A stretch of 64,000 nt of DNA from Conexibacter sp. GTDB lineage: Bacteria; Actinomycetota; Thermoleophilia; Solirubrobacterales; 70-9. The notes under the pieces were generated by a model. The model saw only the letters and a list, made by a program, of their open reading frames with translations, was not told where the DNA came from and ran no database searches. Location: contig JADFCZ010000014.1 of assembly GCA_018263295.1 (NCBI GenBank), forward strand, positions 1 to 64,000, in the 5' to 3' direction. The position numbers and the translations under genes were made by a program. This document shows, piece after piece, positions 44,641 through 52,067 of this stretch. How positions within the stretch are numbered: the stretch's first letter is position 1; the number at the start of each line of letters is the position of its first letter.

Positions 44641-44817
44641 TCAGAGCTGCAGCAGTCTGCCCCCGGCGCCGGGCGGCGAAGCGCCGACCGCGCCGCGCGA
44701 ACGGCTGCGGAAGCGCCGGCGGCGGCGCGCCGCGCGAACGGTTCGCTCGACGCTCTCGTCGCGGCGCCGCTCGGCCGCGGTGGCGCGGGGCTCTGCAATC
44801 AGTGTCGCGCTGGTCAT
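44641..44817 (-). CDS. Small arginine-rich protein divergent from lysR
   Basis: This 58-aa frame is hidden inside a larger track shadow. ATG 44817 is preceded by AAGGAGG at an ideal spacing of 6-7 nt, far better than most starts in this window. The sequence is MTSATLIAEPRATAAERRR..., with a strongly basic middle containing a run of Arg/Ser. It has no cysteines or membrane segment. It may bind nucleic acid or be a ribosome-associated peptide; the function is unknown. It faces the lysR promoter. Confidence 0.6.
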   Translation of the reverse strand: MTSATLIAEPRATAAERRRDESVERTVRAARRRRRFRSRSRGAVGASPPGAGGRLLQL

Positions 44818-44888
44818 CTCGGGCCTCCTTGATCGGGTTGCGTGCGAAGTGATGGATCCAGGGTGCCGGAGGCGTGCGATTAGCACAA

Positions 44889-44900
44889 TAGATTTATCTA
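44889..44900. promoter_or_regulatory. Candidate LysR binding site
   Basis: TAGAT-TT-ATCTA is a perfect short palindrome in an AT-rich stretch 22 bp before the lysR ATG, between lysR and the divergent small Arg-rich gene. It contains a T-N10-A-like frame as LysR boxes do. This is a modest inference. Confidence 0.45.
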
Positions 44901-44922
44901 GGTCTGCTGATAAGCTGTCCTC

Positions 44923-45846
44923 ATGCTGGATCTGAAGCGACTCCGCGTCCTCCGCGCTGTCTCCGAGCGCGGCTCGTTCTCGGCCGCCGCCGACGATCTC
45001 TACGTGTCGCAATCGGCCGTCAGCCAGCAGATCGCCAACCTCGAGGCCGAGGTCGGCGAGCCGCTCGTGCTCCGGCTTCGCAGCGGTCCCGTGCTGACCG
45101 ACGCCGGCCGGCTGCTGGTTGCACACGCCGAGTCGGCGATGGCCCGGCTCGAGCAGGCCGAGCGCGAACTGGCGTCGCTCTCCGGGCTCGAGACCGGAGA
45201 GCTTCGCCTCGTCAGCTTCGCCAGCGCTTCGGCGACCGTCGTCACCCGGGCGATCTCGCGGTTCCGCGAGGCCCATCCCGGCGTCCGCCTGAGCCTGACC
45301 GAGGCCGAGCCCGAGGAGGCGCTTCCGGACCTGCGCCGCGGCCGCTTCGACGTCGCCGTCCTCTACGACTTCGAGCTCCACCCGTTCGAGTCCGACCCCG
45401 ACATCGCGATGGCGTCGATCATCGACGAGCGGATGCACCTGGCGCTGCCGCCCGACCACCGGCTCGCCGGCTGCGGGGCCGTCGACATCGCCGAGCTCGC
45501 CGACGAGTCGTGGCTCTGCGGCAGCTCCGAGAGCTCCTGCCGTCAGCTCACCCTGCGGAGCTGCGAGCGCGCCGGATTCGTCCCCGACATCGCCTACGAG
45601 AGCAACGACTACACGGTCATGGAGTCCCTCGTGTCGGCGGGGATGGGGGTCACTTTGATCCCCGATCTGGCGCTGATGCTCCCGAGCCCCGAGATCGCGA
45701 TCGTCGAGGTCGTCCCGGACCCGCCGGTCCGCCGCGTCTGGGCGGCGACGCTCGACGCCGGATCGCGGAGCCTCGCTGCCGGGGCGATGGTCGACACCCT
45801 CGTCGCCGTCGGCGCCGAGCTCGCTCGCGCGCCCGCCGCCGCCTGA
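44923..45846 (+). CDS. LysR family transcriptional regulator
   Basis: This 307-aa protein has the LysR wHTH (LKRLRVLRAVSERGSFSAAADDLYVSQSAVSQQIANLE, shown in part) at residues 1-60 and a periplasmic-binding-like effector domain from about 90 to 295. The target is unknown; the divergent small Arg-rich gene is the nearest candidate. It ends 1 bp from the convergent marR gene. Confidence 0.93.
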   Translation: MLDLKRLRVLRAVSERGSFSAAADDLYVSQSAVSQQIANLEAEVGEPLVLRLRSGPVLTDAGRLLVAHAESAMARLEQAERELASLSGLETGELRLVSFASASATVVTRAISRFREAHPGVRLSLTEAEPEEALPDLRRGRFDVAVLYDFELHPFESDPDIAMASIIDERMHLALPPDHRLAGCGAVDIAELADESWLCGSSESSCRQLTLRSCERAGFVPDIAYESNDYTVMESLVSAGMGVTLIPDLALMLPSPEIAIVEVVPDPPVRRVWAATLDAGSRSLAAGAMVDTLVAVGAELARAPAAA

Positions 45847-45847
45847 T

Positions 45848-46303
45848 TCAGAGACCCGCGTTGAGATCCTCGAGGATCCCGCGGAGCTGACGCATCCGCT
45901 CGGCGCCGAGGAGCTCGGTCCATTCCGCCTCGGTCTCGGCGACGAACTCCCGCGCGATCGCATAGAGCTCGTTTCCCTTGGCCGTCGACCGTACGAGCTT
46001 GGCTCGCCGGTCCGCGGGGTCGGGGACCCGTTCGACGTAGCCGTGGCTCTCGAGGTGGGCGACGAGCTCCCCCATCGCCTGCTTCGTCATCTGCGCCCGC
46101 TCGGCGAGCACGCTGACGCGGGTCCCCTCGTCGTCGAGGAACTGCATGACGTTGCCGTGCGGGGCGCGGACGTCAGGGTGGCCGCGCTCCGCGAAGCGCT
46201 CGTGGAGGCGGGCGGACGCCACCCGAAAGGGCTCGCGGAGGAGGACGCCGAGGTTCTCGGGCCGGGGGCTTGCTGCTGCGGTTGTCGGGGGCTTGCTTGA
46301 CAT
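45848..46303 (-). CDS. MarR family transcriptional regulator
   Basis: This 151-aa winged-helix protein contains GTRVSVLAERAQMTKQAMGELVAHLESHGYVERVPDPADRRAKLV (shown in part), the MarR DNA-binding helix and wing. It is divergent from a small dimeric alpha/beta-barrel gene. Two near-identical operator-like sites lie in the 75-bp intergenic region, one directly in front of its ATG, so autoregulation is likely. Confidence 0.9.
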   Translation of the reverse strand: MSSKPPTTAAASPRPENLGVLLREPFRVASARLHERFAERGHPDVRAPHGNVMQFLDDEGTRVSVLAERAQMTKQAMGELVAHLESHGYVERVPDPADRRAKLVRSTAKGNELYAIAREFVAETEAEWTELLGAERMRQLRGILEDLNAGL

Positions 46304-46308
46304 TGGAA

Positions 46309-46356
46309 AGGAAGCCTGTCTATTCTACCGGCGACATTCGACAGGAAACCTGTCTA
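46309..46356. promoter_or_regulatory. Duplicated MarR operator (two AGGAA-N-CCTGTCTA sites)
   Basis: AGGAAGCCTGTCTA at 46309-46322 and AGGAAACCTGTCTA at 46343-46356 differ at one base and are 34 bp apart. The second is part of a perfect inverted repeat GACAGG-AAA-CCTGTC (46340-46354). They flank the divergent promoters of marR and the 106-aa gene. Confidence 0.72.
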
Positions 46357-46378
46357 ACCACCGAAGGAGAACCGAACC

Positions 46379-46699
46379 ATGCAAGAGAACAGCGGCTACC
46401 TGACGATCAACCGGATCAGCGGTGAACCCGAGCGCCTCCTCGAGGGATATCGCCGGTCGTCCGAGACCATGGCCGGAGTCGGCCGCGACCACGGGTTGAT
46501 CGTGCATGCCGCGGCCGCCACCGACACCGGCCTGCTGATCGTCAACCTCTGGCCGTCGCGGGACGAATCGGAAGCGGCGGCGGCTGATCCCCGCCGGCTC
46601 GAGACCGTCCGCTCCCACGACCTCGGCCCCGAGCGGATGCACGCGGAGCACCACGATCTCGAGAGCCTGATCCTGTTCGGCGCTACGGTGGCCGCCTGA
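46379..46699 (+). CDS. Small dimeric alpha/beta-barrel protein (ABM-like)
   Basis: This 106-aa protein reads GYLTINRISGEPERLLEGYR with a HAAAATDTGLLIVNLWPSRDE segment, the layout of ferredoxin-like alpha/beta-barrel monooxygenases or stress proteins. AAGGAG lies at good spacing from the ATG. It is probably repressed by the divergent MarR protein. Catalytic function is unproven. Confidence 0.75.
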   Translation: MQENSGYLTINRISGEPERLLEGYRRSSETMAGVGRDHGLIVHAAAATDTGLLIVNLWPSRDESEAAAADPRRLETVRSHDLGPERMHAEHHDLESLILFGATVAA

Positions 46700-46709
46700 G
46701 AGCGGCCCG

Positions 46710-47576
46710 TCAGCCGCGGGTGTTCGACTCCATCTCACCCGCTGCCAGTCCCGGGGGCGTCCAACCGGGCCCGTGGTAGAGGACACCCAGCTTCGCCCGG
46801 AGCCCGTGGGCGCGCTTGATGTCGTGCCACATCGCGACGTACTCGTGGAAGGCGGCCCGGACCGGGTTGTAGGTGTGGATGTTCTTCGTCAGGCCGTAGT
46901 GAACGCGCTCGCCCTCGGGCGCGTAGGTGCCGAAGAGCTTGTCCCAGACGATCAGGATGCCGCCGTAGTTCTTGTCGAGGTAGACCTCGTTCGAGCCGTG
47001 GTGAACCCGGTGGTGCGACGGCGTGTTGAGGACCGCCTCGAGCGGCCGCGGCAGCCGCTTGATCCGCTCGGTGTGGATCCAGAACTGGTAGATCAGCGAC
47101 CAGGCCTGCGCGAGCAGCACCATCCACGGCTCGAAGCCGACCGCCGGCATCCACAGCCAGAAGGGCAGGTAGGTCATCGGCACCCACGTCTGCCGGAGCG
47201 CGGTCGAGAGGTTGTAGTGGGTGCTCGAGTGGTGGACGACGTGGCTGGCCCAGAAGAAGCGGCTCTCGTGGCTGCAGCGGTGGAACCAGTAGTAGGAGAA
47301 ATCGTCGGCGAAGAAGAGCAGCACCCAGGTCAGCGGGCTCGACGGGTCGAGCCGCAACGGCGTCAGCTCGTAGATCGCGACGTAGAGCGCGACCACGACC
47401 AGCTTCCAGGCGACGTTGATGATCACGTTGCCGAGGCCGAGCGTCAGGCTCGTCCGGGTGTCCTCGAAGTCGTAGCCGATCAGGTCGTCCTCATCCCGCG
47501 CGTAGCGGAACGAGAGCGCCTCGACCACGAGCAGCAGGACGAAGAACGGGATCGCGTAGTAGAGGACCTCGGCCAC
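46710..47576 (-). CDS. Sterol desaturase/fatty acid hydroxylase family membrane protein
   Basis: This 288-aa protein has several membrane helices and the di-iron His clusters of the family: HRCSHESRFFWASHVVHHSS and HHRVHHGSN. A late H-EYVAMWHDI segment adds further His. Members hydroxylate or desaturate lipids or sterol-like substrates using O2. It starts at GTG 47576, 51 bp downstream of the ABM-like gene on the same strand. Confidence 0.9.
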   Translation of the reverse strand: MAEVLYYAIPFFVLLLVVEALSFRYARDEDDLIGYDFEDTRTSLTLGLGNVIINVAWKLVVVALYVAIYELTPLRLDPSSPLTWVLLFFADDFSYYWFHRCSHESRFFWASHVVHHSSTHYNLSTALRQTWVPMTYLPFWLWMPAVGFEPWMVLLAQAWSLIYQFWIHTERIKRLPRPLEAVLNTPSHHRVHHGSNEVYLDKNYGGILIVWDKLFGTYAPEGERVHYGLTKNIHTYNPVRAAFHEYVAMWHDIKRAHGLRAKLGVLYHGPGWTPPGLAAGEMESNTRG

Positions 47577-47627
47577 ATCCGGAATTCAACCACCTGAGCG
47601 CTCCGTCCGGAGCACTGGTTGGACCGG

Positions 47628-47927
47628 TCAGTCGCGCTCGGCGGCGACCAGGACGTGCCAAACCGGATAGACCGGCTTGTTGTACATGTTCAACGCGGCC
47701 TCGCGGGCGTCGGCGACCTCGTCGGAGGACCAGAAGCGATCGAAGTCCGAACGGGACTCCCAGGTCGTCGTCTGCACGAACAGGAGGTGGTCCTCCTCCG
47801 AGCGGGTCAGCGAGAACGAGGTGGCGCCGAACGACGGCGCCCGCTCGAGCGCCGGCAGCCAGATCGCGTACCAGCGGTCCGCCCGCCAGGGATTGATGTG
47901 CCAGTTGACGACGTTGACCTGGGGCAT
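47628..47927 (-). CDS. Small ABM/dimeric alpha-beta-barrel protein downstream of the sensor kinase
   Basis: This 99-aa protein (NVVNWHINPWRADRWYAIW ... LLFVQTTTWESRSDFDRFWSS) matches the antibiotic-biosynthesis-monooxygenase-like barrel pattern. It begins 12 nt after the histidine-kinase stop, so it is probably co-transcribed with the two-component pair. The substrate is unknown. Confidence 0.72.
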   Translation of the reverse strand: MPQVNVVNWHINPWRADRWYAIWLPALERAPSFGATSFSLTRSEEDHLLFVQTTTWESRSDFDRFWSSDEVADAREAALNMYNKPVYPVWHVLVAAERD

Positions 47928-47939
47928 CGGTCGCGCATC

Positions 47940-49367
47940 TTATTGACCCGCGCGGGCACTCGGCATGCACAGGGTGAGGCGGGCGCCGCCGAGCGGCGAA
48001 TCGCCGACCTCGATCCGCGCCGACTGTGCGGTCGCGAGCTCGCGCGAGATCGCGAGGCCGAGTCCGGATCCGCCGTACTGACGGCTCCGCGAGGCCTCGA
48101 GCCGGGCGAACCGCTCGAAGACGCGCCCGCGGTCGCCCGCGGGGATGCCGGGGCCGTCGTCGTCGACGGCGAGCCTGCCCTCGCCTCCAGCCTCGGCAAC
48201 GGAGATCGCGACCCGCCGCTCGCCGTAGGCGAGGGCGTTGGCGAGCAGGTTGCGGGCGATCCTGACCGTGTCCTCGCGGCGTCCGGTGACGGACACGGCG
48301 TCGCCGGCGTCGAGCTCGACCCGCGCGGCCTGTTCTTCGGGCAGCGCCGCGACGACCTCGGCGGCTACCGCGGCGAGGTCGAACGGGGCAACCGGTTCGG
48401 CGGCGCCCTCGGCCTCGAGACGCTCGAGCTGGAGCAGCCCGTCGATCAACGCTCCCATCCGCTCCGCCTCGCGCTCGATCAGGCCGGTCACCCGGGCGAC
48501 CTCGGCCGGGTCCGGCGACGGATCGGCCGCCAGCACCTGCGCCTGCCCGAGAATCGCCGTCAGCGGGGTCCGGAGCTCGTGGGAGGCGTCGGCGACGAAC
48601 GCGCGCTGCGAGCGGAATGCGGCTTCGAGGCGGTCGAGCATCCGGTCGAAGCTCTCGGCGAGGGCGGCGATCTCGGTGACCGACGAGTGCTCGTTCATCC
48701 GCTGGTCGAGGCGCCCGGCGTCGACCGCCGCGGCGCGGCCCGCCATCCGCTCGAGCGGCCGCGCCGTCCGCGTCGCGATCAGCAGGCCGAGCCCGGCGGC
48801 GGCCAGGACCGTCAGCGAGCCGATCAGCAGGAACGTCTTCGCGACCTGGTGCTGGGCCTCCTCGGTGGCCGCGGCCGGCTCGCCCGCCTGGAGGGTCGCC
48901 GCGCCGGCGGGTGTGTCGATCTCGCGGGTGAGCAGCCGCAGGTCGCCGGTCTCGGCGAGCTCGATCGTCGTGTAACCCGGGTCGGCTTCGAGCAGGTCCC
49001 GAAGTTGGGCGTGCTCCTCCTCTTCCTCGTGCTCCTCGCCTCCCTCGTGCCCGTCCTCGTCGCTGCGGTCGAGCAGCAGCGTGGACTGGTTGCTGATCGG
49101 GCCCGGGGCGCCGGGGACCTGGGCGATCAGGAGTCGCGAACCGGCCAGGGCCTGGCCGGCGATGTAGGACCGGGCCGCTTCCGCCTCGGAGCCGGGAGGG
49201 GCGGCGGCGATCGCCCGCGCCAGCCCGTCGGCCTGGACGGCGAGATCGGAGTCGGCCCGGTCGTCGAGGCGGCTGCCGACGAGGTTGTAGACCGCAATGC
49301 CGAGGGCGGCGACGGCGACGAGCACGAGCGCCGCGATCGAGAGCGACAGGCGGGTGCGGAGGCTCAT
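47940..49367 (-). CDS. Sensor histidine kinase with acidic His-rich extracytoplasmic loop
   Basis: The 475-aa form starts at ATG 49367, overlapping the regulator stop (ATGA). Helix TM1 is at about 8-30 and TM2 at about 175-195. The extracytoplasmic domain between them holds an acidic/His run at about residues 100-120 (DEDGHEGGEEHEEEEEH). HAMP, then the H-box FVADASHELRTPLTAILGQ, N-box and G-boxes (DDDGPGIPAGDRGRVFERF, GGSGLGLAI) follow. The loop looks like a metal-ion sensor. It phosphorylates the adjacent OmpR-type regulator. Confidence 0.93.
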   Translation of the reverse strand: MSLRTRLSLSIAALVLVAVAALGIAVYNLVGSRLDDRADSDLAVQADGLARAIAAAPPGSEAEAARSYIAGQALAGSRLLIAQVPGAPGPISNQSTLLLDRSDEDGHEGGEEHEEEEEHAQLRDLLEADPGYTTIELAETGDLRLLTREIDTPAGAATLQAGEPAAATEEAQHQVAKTFLLIGSLTVLAAAGLGLLIATRTARPLERMAGRAAAVDAGRLDQRMNEHSSVTEIAALAESFDRMLDRLEAAFRSQRAFVADASHELRTPLTAILGQAQVLAADPSPDPAEVARVTGLIEREAERMGALIDGLLQLERLEAEGAAEPVAPFDLAAVAAEVVAALPEEQAARVELDAGDAVSVTGRREDTVRIARNLLANALAYGERRVAISVAEAGGEGRLAVDDDGPGIPAGDRGRVFERFARLEASRSRQYGGSGLGLAISRELATAQSARIEVGDSPLGGARLTLCMPSARAGQ

Positions 49368-50032
49368 CGCCCGTCGCCCGTCGGCAGCCGGTATCCGGCG
49401 GATCGGACCGTCTCGATCGCCGCCGGGTCGCCGAGCTTGCGGCGCAGGTAGCCGACGTAGACGTCGACGACGTTCGTCCCCGGGTCGTGTTCGTAGCCCC
49501 ACGCCTCCGCCAGCAGCCGCTCACGGGAGAGGGCCTCGCCCGGATGGCGGGCGAAGCAGGCGAGCAGCGAGAACTCGCGCGGGGAGAGCGCGACCTCCGC
49601 GCCGCCGGACCACGCCCGGCGGCTGAGCAGGTCGACCTCGACGGCGCCGGCGCGAATCCGCCCGCCCTCGGCGCTCCCGGTTCGCAGGTGGGCCCGGATC
49701 CGCGCGAGCAGCTCCGGCACCGAGAACGGCTTCGTCACGTAGTCGGCCGCGCCGCTGTCGAGCCCGGCGATCCGGTCCTCGATCTCGCCCTTCGCCGAGA
49801 GGATGATCACCGGCAGGTGCGGCCGCACCTCCCGGATCGACGCGAGGACCTCGAGCCCGCCCTTGCCCGGCAGCATCACGTCGAGGACGACGAGATCGGC
49901 CTCGCCGCCGAGCACGAGCCGCTCACCGGACGGCCCGTCGGTCGCGAGCGCCACCGAATAGCCCGCGGCCTCGAGCCCGCGGACCAGGAAGTCGGCGATT
50001 GCCGGCTCGTCCTCGACGACGACGATGCGCAT
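49364..50032 (-). CDS. OmpR/PhoB family response regulator
   Basis: This 222-aa protein has a receiver domain with the acidic pair VVEDE at the N-terminus, the phospho-accepting Asp in LVVLDVMLPGKGG, and Lys in DYVTKPFSVPE. A C-terminal winged helix follows (LSPREFSLLACFARHPGEALSRERLLAEAWGY, in part). It forms a two-component system with the overlapping kinase. Confidence 0.95.
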   Translation of the reverse strand: MRIVVVEDEPAIADFLVRGLEAAGYSVALATDGPSGERLVLGGEADLVVLDVMLPGKGGLEVLASIREVRPHLPVIILSAKGEIEDRIAGLDSGAADYVTKPFSVPELLARIRAHLRTGSAEGGRIRAGAVEVDLLSRRAWSGGAEVALSPREFSLLACFARHPGEALSRERLLAEAWGYEHDPGTNVVDVYVGYLRRKLGDPAAIETVRSAGYRLPTGDGR

Positions 50033-50084
50033 CGGCCGACTCTAACCCCGCCGAACCCGCTCCAGAGCGGTGCCCGCGGCGATC

Positions 50085-50098
50085 TGAGAGGACTCTCA
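50085..50098. promoter_or_regulatory. Perfect 14-bp inverted repeat between the response regulator and a divergent membrane gene
   Basis: TGAGAG-GA-CTCTCA lies 52 bp upstream of the response-regulator start and 77 bp upstream of the divergent 123-aa gene. It is a candidate site for the response regulator or another factor. OmpR-type regulators more often bind direct repeats, so this is uncertain. Confidence 0.45.
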
Positions 50099-50175
50099 TC
50101 GAACCGTGCGGGACCGCTTAGGGCGCGGGCCGAGCATGCCCGCGATCTCCTCCACCCTCGACGAAAGGAAGGGAA

Positions 50176-50547
50176 ATGCAGAACGAGTCACAGCTTCGGC
50201 GCATCGGCGCTTCGCTGATCGCGGCCACCGGCGCCATCCACCTGGTCCTCGCCCCCGAGTACCTGGGCGAGCAGGCCTACATCGGCATCGGCTTCATCAT
50301 CGGAGGCATCGCCGCGCTGCTGATCGGCGCCCGCCTCTGGCGGACGAGCGATCAGGCCGCCTGGACGCTCGGCGCGCTGCTGTCGGCCGGAATGGCCGTC
50401 GGCTTCGTGATCTCGCGGACGATCGGGCTCCCGGGCTTCCACGAGTCCGAGTGGGAGCTCTCCGGGATCCTCTCGGTCCTCCTCGAGGCCGGCTTCGTCG
50501 GCTGCGCCGCAGCGGCGCTGAAGCGTCCGCGGGAGGCGATGGCGTAG
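50176..50547 (+). CDS. Four-helix membrane protein divergent from the two-component system
   Basis: This 123-aa protein is preceded by GAAAGGAAGGG. It has four hydrophobic helices: IGASLIAATGAIHLVLAPEYL, YIGIGFIIGGIAALLIGARLW (in part), LGALLSAGMAVGFVISRTIG and LLEAGFVGCAAAAL. No active-site residues are recognised. Its position suggests control by the regulator on the opposite strand. The 184 bp between its end and ccr hold nothing I can identify. Confidence 0.8.
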   Translation: MQNESQLRRIGASLIAATGAIHLVLAPEYLGEQAYIGIGFIIGGIAALLIGARLWRTSDQAAWTLGALLSAGMAVGFVISRTIGLPGFHESEWELSGILSVLLEAGFVGCAAAALKRPREAMA

Positions 50548-50731
50548 GACCGGCTAGCGCCGGGCCGCCCGATCGGTGAGCGGCGGTGGCTGGGTCATCC
50601 TGCGAACTGCAGGTTGCCCTCGCCAGGGCAGGGTTTCTTGCGGTTGAGTCGCTGAGTCAGCCCGTGAATGGCGAACTGGGTCCCTCCCGGGGACGTAACT
50701 CGGGGTCACCGTCGCCGATCCCCGGAGTTGT

Positions 50732-51988
50732 CTACGCGCCGACCTCGGCCCAGATCGCGCCGTCGCCGGGGGCCGTCTTGCCCTCGTGGTCGTCGGTGGC
50801 GCCGACCCGGATCGTGATCTTCCCGGAGTGCCGGTTCTCGTGCATCATCTGGTGGGCCTCCGGCACGCCGTCGAAGTCCATCGACTTCGAGAGGACCGGG
50901 CGGACCTTGCCCTCGGCCATCAGCTGGTTGGCCTTCATGCACTCGTAGGCGTTCGCGAAGTGCGACCCGATGATCTCCTTCTGCTTCATCCACAGGTAGC
51001 GGACGTCGAAGTCGAGCGTGTAGCCGGAGGTGGCGCCGCAGATCACGACCTTGCCGAACGGCTTGACCGTGAACACCGAGGTCGGGAAGGTCGCCTGGCC
51101 GACGTGCTCGAAGACCACGTCGGGGGCGTCGCCGAGGATCCCCTTGACCTTCTTGGCGAAGGCGCGGGACTCCTTGAAGCGGGCCTTCTCCTCTTCCGGC
51201 GTCTCGTTGCCGGTGCGCATCATGCCCTTGAACTCGTTGCGGTCGATGTAGTCGACGGCCCCGAGCTGCTTGATCAGCTCACCCTTCTCGGCGGAGGAGA
51301 CGACGCCGACGGCGTTGGCGCCGGCCGCCTTGCAGAGCTGGACCGCGAAGACGCCGAGGCCGCCGGCCGCGCCCCAGATCAGGACGTTGGAGCCGGCCTG
51401 GATCTTCGCCCGGTTCATCAGCATCCGGTAGGCGGTGAAGTAGGTGAGCCCGTAGGCCGAGCAGTCGACCCACGAGAGGTTCTGCGGCTTCGGCAGCAGC
51501 TGCTGGGCCTGAACCTTCGTGAACTGGGCGAAGCTGCCCCACGTGGTCTCGTAGCCCCAGATCCGCTGCGAGGGCGCCGCCATCGGGTCGAGCCCGTGGA
51601 CCTCGACGTCCTCGTAGGAAGCCTGGTTGCAGTGGATCACGACCTCGTCGCCGGCCTTCCAGTTGGTGACCCCGGGGCCGACCTTCCAGACGATGCCGCT
51701 GGCGTCGGAGCCGCCGATGTGGTGGCCGTACTCGGGGTGGTCGCCGTAGCCGAACACCGAGACCGGCTTGCCGAGGGACGCCCAGACGTTGTTGAAGTTG
51801 ACGCCGGCCGCCATCACGCGAACGATGACCTCGAAGGCGCCGGGCTCGGGGACGTCGACCTCTTCGACCTGGAAGGCGTCCTTCGGCTCGCCCTCGCGCT
51901 CGGCGCGGATGACCCAGGCGGCCATCTTCTCGGGCAGCGTGCCGGGCTCCACGTCCAGCTTGGCGACTTCAGCGATGTCTACGGCCAC
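50732..51988 (-). CDS. ccr: Crotonyl-CoA carboxylase/reductase
   Basis: This 418-aa MDR-family reductase carboxylates crotonyl-CoA to ethylmalonyl-CoA with NADPH and CO2, the defining EMC-pathway step. Ccr signatures are AAGVNFNNVWASLGKPVSVF, HIGGSDASGIVWKVGPGV, RIWGYETTWGSFAQF and the NADPH loop WGAAGGLGVFAVQLCKAAG. It starts at GTG 51988 after GAGGAG with 5-nt spacing. The EMC genes ecm and mcl/mcd/mch lie 9 and 16-20 kb away, on both strands. Confidence 0.94.
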   Translation of the reverse strand: MAVDIAEVAKLDVEPGTLPEKMAAWVIRAEREGEPKDAFQVEEVDVPEPGAFEVIVRVMAAGVNFNNVWASLGKPVSVFGYGDHPEYGHHIGGSDASGIVWKVGPGVTNWKAGDEVVIHCNQASYEDVEVHGLDPMAAPSQRIWGYETTWGSFAQFTKVQAQQLLPKPQNLSWVDCSAYGLTYFTAYRMLMNRAKIQAGSNVLIWGAAGGLGVFAVQLCKAAGANAVGVVSSAEKGELIKQLGAVDYIDRNEFKGMMRTGNETPEEEKARFKESRAFAKKVKGILGDAPDVVFEHVGQATFPTSVFTVKPFGKVVICGATSGYTLDFDVRYLWMKQKEIIGSHFANAYECMKANQLMAEGKVRPVLSKSMDFDGVPEAHQMMHENRHSGKITIRVGATDDHEGKTAPGDGAIWAEVGA

Positions 51989-52067
51989 GGTTCTCCTCGG
52001 TTGAAAGGGGTGCGAAAGCGGCCGGATGGTATCGACGGACCGGGGGCCCGGGCGGCGCGGCGGCGGG

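Noticed and set aside
50548-50731. Intergenic region examined for an integrase remnant or terminator
   Set aside because: No coding continuity or convincing hairpin with a U-tract was seen.
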